Positions 62,661 through 64,000 of a DNA stretch of 64,000 bases are shown in pieces. The position numbers and the translations under genes were made by a program. Under the pieces are notes generated by a model. The model did no database searches and was not told the origin of the DNA. It saw only the letters and a program-made list of their open reading frames with translations. Origin of the DNA: Subtercola frigoramans (lineage in GTDB: Bacteria > Actinomycetota > Actinomycetes > Actinomycetales > Microbacteriaceae); assembly GCF_016907385.1 (NCBI RefSeq), contig NZ_JAFBBU010000001.1:2294001-2358000 (forward strand), in the 5' to 3' direction. Positions within the stretch are counted from its first letter, which is position 1. Each line of letters begins with the position of its first letter.

Positions 62661-63609
62661 CCACCTCCTCTTCGAAGACCTCTATCGTGTCGTCGTCACC
62701 CTCAGCCGAGTCGAGCGCTTCTTCGGCACGCTCGGCGTAAGCACGCCACTGCGCCGCATCGCTCTCGCGACCGAGGTCGTCGAGAACCTCTGCGTAGGCC
62801 CAGAACAGCTCGGGGCTGTAGGAATAGGCGAGATTTCGATCGAGCTGGGGTATCTCGAGCTCAGCGAGTGCTGCCTCAGGCTGGTTCAGGTCGAGTCGCG
62901 CACCCGACATGGCAATCGCTACAGCAACCTGGGTTGCCGGCGTCAGAGTGTGACGCTCCACAGACCGGCCCAGTTCCAGTGCACGGTCAGGGCGGCCAAG
63001 TCCGCGTTCGCTGTCGACCATGAGCGCGAGCTGCTCGTTCGACCCCGAGATCCGGCGATAGGTGCGCAGCTCACGGATCGCGAGGGCGTAGTCACCCGTC
63101 GCATAGGCCGTGATGGCGAGGGTTTCCCGAACCATGGCAATGCGCCCTGCGCGGCGCGAAGCCGACGTGGCGTGTTTGTGTGCGAGCTCCGGATCCGACT
63201 CGATGAGCCGTGCGACCATGACCAGGTGCTTCGCCACTCCATCGGCGTTCTCCTTCGACAGCGTCTTCAGCTCGTTGAAGGCGATGCGATCGAGTTCCTT
63301 GACAGAGACGTCTTCGGGAATCTCCGGGTCGTCGTGATGCGGGCGAACAGCTCGCAGCTCCCTGGCTCTGAGCTCTTCGGGGGTGAGTTCTTCTTCGCGT
63401 CGGCCACCACGCTGCGCGTGCTGTTTATCGCGCGAACCGGGGGCCGCACTGCGTGCGGGCTTACCGTCACTCGTCCACAGGCGCCGTTCACCGGATGCCT
63501 GAGGCGGTTTGGCACTGCGGGGTCTCGCTGAGCCCGCCCTGCCGCCGTCTGATCGCGCACCGTCTTCACGTCGCCCTGGGCGCTTCTCCCTGTCTGGTGA
63601 ATCGCTCAT
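62629..63609 (-). CDS. TPR-repeat protein
   Basis: The 326 aa protein has a disordered basic and acidic N-terminus (residues 1-85) and helical tetratricopeptide-like repeats (NELKTLSKENADGVAKHLVMV, TGDYALAIRELRTYRRISG, GRPDRALELGRSVE). The acidic tail has EGDDDTIEVFEEEVDG. Function unknown; it is the first gene of the tlyA-nadK-recN cluster downstream of the rRNA operon. Confidence 0.85.
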   Translation of the reverse strand: MSDSPDREKRPGRREDGARSDGGRAGSARPRSAKPPQASGERRLWTSDGKPARSAAPGSRDKQHAQRGGRREEELTPEELRARELRAVRPHHDDPEIPEDVSVKELDRIAFNELKTLSKENADGVAKHLVMVARLIESDPELAHKHATSASRRAGRIAMVRETLAITAYATGDYALAIRELRTYRRISGSNEQLALMVDSERGLGRPDRALELGRSVERHTLTPATQVAVAIAMSGARLDLNQPEAALAELEIPQLDRNLAYSYSPELFWAYAEVLDDLGRESDAAQWRAYAERAEEALDSAEGDDDTIEVFEEEVDGGTVHEEGE

Positions 63610-63712
63610 GACACTCCTTGTTTGTTCGTACGCGCGCTGTGTAGGTATGGGTTCCAGTGTAAACGCCTCGGTGTGCTCACGAGGATATGCACGATTGTGG
63701 TCTTAACGGCAA

Positions 63713-63738
63713 GAGGCCCACCTGGTGGGGTGGGCCTC
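63713..63738 (-). terminator. Terminator of the rRNA operon
   Basis: A perfect 10-bp stem GAGGCCCACC (63713-63722) / GGTGGGCCTC (63729-63738) with a 6-base loop lies 20 bases after the 5S 3' end. TTGCCGTT follows on the minus strand. Confidence 0.8.
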
Positions 63739-63758
63739 TGTCGTGTTTCTAGAGTGAG

Positions 63759-63875
63759 TCCGGCGGTGTCCTACTCTCCCACAAGGTCTCCCTTGCAGTA
63801 CCATCGGCGCTGCGAGTCTTAGCTTCCGGGTTCGGAATGTTGCCGGGCGTTTCCCTCGCGCTATGGCCGCCGAAA
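63759..63875 (-). rRNA. rrf: 5S ribosomal RNA
   Basis: About 117 bases on the minus strand carry the conserved 5S sequence: TTTCGGCGGCCATAGCG at the 5' end, CATTCCGAACCCGGAAGC in the middle, GCGCCGATGGTACTGC and GGGAGAGTAGGACACCGCC near the 3' end. It is the last gene of an rRNA operon that enters from the right. Confidence 0.97.
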
Positions 63876-64000
63876 CATTAGGGACATCCTGATGGGGTGT
63901 CTAAAATGTTCGGAAGTGTTTAGCTTCGTTCATGTTTAGTTGTGCCAAACCGTTAGCGGGTTTGGTTGTGACCCGACCGTATGTCGGGAACCACAGAGTG
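63876..64000 (-). other. 23S-5S spacer
   Basis: AT-richer spacer upstream of 5S. The 23S 3' end is not in the window; no tRNA is seen. Confidence 0.7.

Overview
The window comes from a high-GC Gram-positive bacterium, most likely a Microbacteriaceae-type actinobacterium. The evidence is the actinobacterial order tyrA-cmk-der / scpA-scpB-rluB / parA-xerD-nudix-pyrG-recN-nadK-tlyA on the right, frequent GTG starts, and GGTTGAGTAG-type hairpin repeats. Bases 1 to about 43,088 look like one integrative and conjugative element (ICE) inserted at the 3' end of a tRNA-Pro(GGG) gene (43088-43161). Bases 43,184 to 64,000 are ordinary chromosome ending at an rRNA operon (5S on the minus strand; 23S lies beyond the edge). 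The left end of the ICE is not in the window.

Element, left part (1-17.7 kb), accessory and defence cargo: a GHKL (MORC/HSP90-like) ATPase cut by the window edge, coupled to a C5 cytosine methyltransferase; a SIR2-like protein with a PIN-like nuclease; a small membrane protein; a MobF relaxase-helicase; an Mrr-type nuclease; an AbiJ-like protein; a second, phage-like C5 methyltransferase that carries a second gene nested in another frame; then an SDR oxidoreductase/TetR pair, a TetR/alpha-beta hydrolase pair and an AraC regulator.

Element, right part (17.9-42.9 kb), conjugation and maintenance: an ArdC-like antirestriction protein, a PrimPol, a DUF2637 protein, small element proteins and a ParB-like protein form one tightly overlapping operon. 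After it come a TcpC-like protein, an M23 lytic enzyme, two small pilin-like membrane proteins, a VirB6-like protein, an SCO6880-family protein, a VirB4-like ATPase, a DprA-like protein, a sortase-anchored thioester-type surface protein, a VirD4/TraG coupling protein, an SSB, an excisionase and a tyrosine integrase. Three genes (zinc-ribbon protein, CHAT protease, small membrane protein) lie antisense in gaps of this operon and look like interchangeable cargo. A short motif containing G(T/C)ACCT recurs 30-55 bases before eight start codons of the conjugation region, suggesting one shared control signal.

Chromosome: a degenerate second tRNA-Pro copy beside the intact one, a DUF2252 protein, a MOSC protein, the ArgO/ArgP arginine export pair, Der-Cmk-TyrA, RluB-ScpB-ScpA-ParA-XerD, a NUDIX hydrolase, PyrG, RecN, NadK, TlyA with a small upstream ORF, a HAD phosphatase, a TPR protein and 5S rRNA. 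Hairpin repeats sit exactly at convergent gene ends and supply their stop codons.

The strongest candidates for something new are the SIR2-PIN and GHKL-methyltransferase pairs, the nested gene in the second methyltransferase, and the repeated leader motif of the transfer genes.
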